This document shows, in pieces, positions 5,581-7,669 of a stretch of 7,669 nucleotides of DNA (its first letter is position 1; every line of letters starts with the position of its first letter). The stretch comes from Clostridiales bacterium UBA3705 (GTDB taxonomy: Bacteria; Bacillota_A; Clostridia; Oscillospirales; Oscillospiraceae): contig DFIE01000122.1 in the NCBI GenBank assembly GCA_002372735.1, positions 1-7,669 on the forward strand, written 5' to 3'. A program made the position numbers and the translations under genes. The notes under the pieces were generated by a model, which saw nothing but the letters and a program-made list of their open reading frames with translations, was not told where the DNA came from and did no database searches.

Positions 5581-6564
5581 ATGAGCAAACGAATGATTCC
5601 CTATGAGCTGGGCAAGCTCTTATGCCTGCTGTGTGAGCTGGCCGGGGTGTGCGGCATTGCCTACGGGGCGGTGCGGGCCCTGTGGTTCGTCAGCCAGTGG
5701 GCGCTGTCCCCCCTGTCAGAGGAGCTGATGCTCCAGGTGGCCTCTGCCGTGCCGGAGAAGTTCGCCTTCGCGGGGAAAATCATCACCTTTTTCACCACCG
5801 GGCTCACTGCCGACCAGGCCAAGGCGGCGCTGATGCGTCACCTGCTGCTGGCGGCGGGGAGTCTGCTTTTGCTGCTTCTGGCCAGGCTGCTGCTGCGGCT
5901 GCTGGAGCAGAGCTTTAAACAGCGCTTTATGCCCGTGGTCCTCCAGGAGGACTTTGACCAGTTTACCTACCGGGCCAAGAAAGCCCCTGCCGAGGACGAA
6001 ATCCTCTGCGACGTGGGGCTGCTCAGCCGGGTGGAGCGTTACTATACTGCCAACCGCCTGGAGGGACTGTACCGGGACTGCTGGGTGGCCTCCCAGGAAA
6101 TCATCTGCGGCGGTGTCTACGGCGAAAACTACACCAGCCACACCGTCAAGGTGCGGGGACAGTGGCTGGCCATCCAGCTCAACCGGGAGTTCTCCGGCAC
6201 CATCATTCTGGAGACCCGCGGCAGCAAAAACCGCTTTTCCCACCGGTCGCTGGCGGGTAAGATGTGCCAGATCCAGTTCACCTACGCGGCCTTCAACGAC
6301 CAGTTCGTCTGCTACACCGACTCCACTGAAGACACCTACGCGCTCCTCACCCGGGAGATGGCGGACAAGCTGTTGAGTCTGCAGGAGAAATACCCGGACC
6401 TGTGCGTGATCTTCCGCAACGGCTGTATCTACGCCCTGATCCGCCGGCGTTCCTTCAACCGCCGTTGGGAGCTGGCAATTCCCTTCTGCCGGCCCTGGCT
6501 GCGCCGTGAGGCGATGCGGTTGTACGGCTCGGTAGAGGATTTGACCGACCTGCTCCTGGCTTGA
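5581..6564 (+). CDS. Two-TM membrane protein resembling DUF3137
   Basis: A 327-residue protein of unknown function. Two hydrophobic segments are visible: about 13-37 (LLCLLCELAGVCGIAYGAV) and about 86-108 (HLLLAAGSLLLLLLARLLLR). The stretch between them (about 40-85) is probably outside the cell, and the C-terminal 220 residues would be cytoplasmic. This soluble part resembles DUF3137 proteins: a strand block around FSGTIILETRG (204-214), then YAAFNDQFVCYTDSTEDTYALLTREMADKLLSL (235-267), then VIFRNGCIYALI (276-287). The assignment is by pattern and the enzymatic role, if any, is unknown. The ATG at 5581 has AGGAGG five to seven bases upstream. No promoter is visible in the 137 bases before it, so it may be transcribed from the hpf promoter through the hairpin region. 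rex follows ten bases after its stop. Confidence 0.72.
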   Translation: MSKRMIPYELGKLLCLLCELAGVCGIAYGAVRALWFVSQWALSPLSEELMLQVASAVPEKFAFAGKIITFFTTGLTADQAKAALMRHLLLAAGSLLLLLLARLLLRLLEQSFKQRFMPVVLQEDFDQFTYRAKKAPAEDEILCDVGLLSRVERYYTANRLEGLYRDCWVASQEIICGGVYGENYTSHTVKVRGQWLAIQLNREFSGTIILETRGSKNRFSHRSLAGKMCQIQFTYAAFNDQFVCYTDSTEDTYALLTREMADKLLSLQEKYPDLCVIFRNGCIYALIRRRSFNRRWELAIPFCRPWLRREAMRLYGSVEDLTDLLLA

Positions 6565-6574
6565 GGTGGGCGCT

Positions 6575-7216
6575 ATGCAAACCAACGGAATTCCAAACAC
6601 AGTGCTCCAGCGCCTGCCGGTCTACCTGTCCTATCTGCGCAGCCTGGACCCCGATGGGCCGGCCTACATCTCCGCCACTGCGGTGGCCACAGCCCTGGGC
6701 ATGGGCCAGGTGCAGGTGCGCAAGGATCTTGCCATGGTCAGCAAGGGGGGCAAGCCCCGGGTGGGCTATGAGCGGCGGCGCCTGATGCAGGAAATCTCAG
6801 CCTTTCTGGGCTATGAGAGCACCCACAGCGCGGTGCTGGTGGGCGCGGGCAAGCTGGGCAGCGCCCTGCTGGACTACACCGGCTTTGCGGACTACGGTCT
6901 GCACATTCTGGCGGCCTTTGACGTCAACGCCCAGCCCGGCCGTACAGAGGGCGACAAGCCGGTCTATCCCATTTCCCAGCTGGAGACCTACTGCAGCCGG
7001 GAGGGAATTTTGCTCGGCATCATCTGTGTCCCCGCGGGTGCCGCCCAAGGGGTGTGTGACCGGCTGATTGCCTGCGGCATCCAGGCCATCTGGAATTTTG
7101 CTCCCACCCATCTGGATGTTCCTGAGGGCATTCTGGTACAAAACGAAAACATGGCCGCATCCCTTGCCATGCTCTCTCTCCATCTCAGCGCCCGCATCAA
7201 GGGCCGCAGACTGTAA
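6575..7216 (+). CDS. rex: Redox-sensing transcriptional repressor Rex
   Basis: A dimeric cytoplasmic repressor that senses the NADH/NAD+ ratio: NADH releases it from DNA and so derepresses fermentation and other NADH-reoxidising genes. With the start chosen here it has 213 residues, a normal length. The N-terminal winged helix (about 8-75) has RLPVYLSYLRSL, ISATAVATALGMGQVQVRKDL with the RKDL recognition-helix signature, and GKPRVGY in the wing. The Rossmann domain shows VGAGKLGSALLDY (89-101) and AAFDVN (113-118), then IICVPAGAAQGVCDRL, IWNFAPTHLDVPEG (172-185) and VQNEN. A GTG at 6566 is in frame, but GAGGTG (6563-6568) is spaced six bases from the ATG at 6575, so that ATG is preferred. This binding site overlaps the stop codon of the upstream membrane-protein gene, implying co-transcription and translational coupling. 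Confidence 0.96.
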   Translation: MQTNGIPNTVLQRLPVYLSYLRSLDPDGPAYISATAVATALGMGQVQVRKDLAMVSKGGKPRVGYERRRLMQEISAFLGYESTHSAVLVGAGKLGSALLDYTGFADYGLHILAAFDVNAQPGRTEGDKPVYPISQLETYCSREGILLGIICVPAGAAQGVCDRLIACGIQAIWNFAPTHLDVPEGILVQNENMAASLAMLSLHLSARIKGRRL

Positions 7217-7221
7217 AAGAC

Positions 7222-7262
7222 GGACGCACCGCAAAGCTTTGCTTTGCAGTGCGTCCTGTTTT
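7222..7262. terminator. Bidirectional terminator between convergent rex and sigE
   Basis: GGACGCAC (7222-7229) pairs with GTGCGTCC (7249-7256). After one C-A mismatch, GCAAAG pairs with CTTTGC (7231-7236 with 7242-7247) around a 5-base loop. The plus strand continues with TGTTTT, the minus strand with GTCTTTTA, so it can end both rex and sigE transcripts. It lies entirely in the gap between the two stop codons. Confidence 0.85.
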
Positions 7263-7263
7263 G

Positions 7264-7669
7264 CTATGCGGAGAGCTGACGGGTGATGTCCTGGCGCAGG
7301 CGCAGCATGATCCGCTTTTCCAGCCGGGAAATATAGGATTGGCTGATGCCCATCAGATCCGCCACCTCCTTCTGGGTCAGGGCCTTGCAGCCCCCCAGAC
7401 CAAAGCGCATGGCCACAATCCGACGGTCCCGGTCCGGCAGCCGGGCAAGGGCCAGGCGCAGCAGCTCGTGGTCCACGCTGTCCTCCAGTGCTCGCAGCAC
7501 GGTGTCCGGCTCGGTGCCCAACACGTCAGACAGCAGCAGCTCATTGCCGTCCCAGTCGGTGTTAATGGGCTCATCCAAAGAGATCTCCGCCCGCTGGCCC
7601 GAGATTTTCCGGATGTGCATCAGTATCTCGTTTTCGATGCACCTGGAGGCGTAGGTGGCCAGCTTGATC
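7264..7669 (-). CDS. sigE: Sporulation sigma factor SigE, 5' end missing
   Basis: The early mother-cell RNA polymerase sigma factor, normally made as a membrane-bound precursor (pro-SigE) and activated by SpoIIGA cleavage. The last 134 codons are present and the frame stays open to the right edge, so the pro-sequence, region 1.2 and part of region 2 are outside. The visible start [15 protein letters not shown] is the end of region 2 with the Cys typical of SigE/Sig[26 protein letters not shown] is the linker/region 3 block that separates SigE from SigK. The region 4.2 helix-turn-helix is [23 protein letters not shown]. An internal ATG at 7618-7620 is not a start, as conserved sequence continues upstream of it. 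The stop is TAG (7264-7266), followed directly by the shared terminator; sigG does not follow, although it often does in relatives. Confidence 0.94.
   Translation of the reverse strand, partial: IKLATYASRCIENEILMHIRKISGQRAEISLDEPINTDWDGNELLLSDVLGTEPDTVLRALEDSVDHELLRLALARLPDRDRRIVAMRFGLGGCKALTQKEVADLMGISQSYISRLEKRIMLRLRQDITRQLSA

Noticed and set aside
5716..6600. Open frame of 294 codons on the minus strand opposite the DUF3137-like gene
   Set aside because: Composition is typical of a shadow frame (long Gln runs opposite Leu codons). The plus-strand frame has a strong ribosome binding site, membrane segments and an ordered domain.
7618..7620. ATG as the start of a short sigma factor
   Set aside because: Conserved SigE sequence ([13 protein letters not shown]) continues upstream in frame to the window edge, so this Met is internal.

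Overview
The window looks like chromosomal DNA from a GC-rich, endospore-forming member of the Clostridia, most likely an Oscillospiraceae/Ruminococcaceae-type gut anaerobe. The reasons are the gene content (dipicolinate synthase dpaA/dpaB, sporulation sigma factor SigE, the NADH sensor Rex, a long-form HPF and a DUF4364 protein), strong AGGAGG-type ribosome binding sites, and sigma-A-like promoters standing out from GC-rich coding DNA. The taxonomic placement is inferred. No phage, insertion sequence, CRISPR, tRNA or rRNA feature was seen.

Layout. The left half is read on the minus strand, in transcription order dpaA, dpaB, malQ, htrA. dpaA and dpaB overlap by ATGA and form a two-gene dipicolinic acid operon, with a long imperfect hairpin after dpaB. 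malQ (4-alpha-glucanotransferase) has its own strong promoter, with an inverted repeat over the -10 box, and ends in a clear intrinsic terminator. htrA (membrane-anchored trypsin-like protease) is cut by the left edge just after its catalytic serine.

Divergent from dpaA, the plus strand carries a DUF4364 winged-helix protein, hpf (ribosome hibernation), a two-TM protein resembling DUF3137, and rex. DUF4364 and hpf each have a good promoter. No promoter was seen before the membrane-protein gene, and rex is tightly coupled behind it, so both may depend on read-through from hpf across a highly structured 137-bp intergenic region. rex ends in a bidirectional terminator shared with the convergent, right-edge-truncated sigE.

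How they fit together: two loci are sporulation genes (sigE for the mother-cell programme, dpaAB for the spore-core dipicolinate made late in the mother cell). The rest are stress or metabolic functions (protein quality control, alpha-glucan metabolism, ribosome hibernation, redox sensing). I see no clear new multi-gene system. The most interesting unexplained signal is the RNA structure between hpf and the membrane-protein gene, where one arm (ACCTCAGC) can pair with three different partners, including the downstream Shine-Dalgarno sequence. The DUF4364 and DUF3137-like proteins are the least understood genes here.
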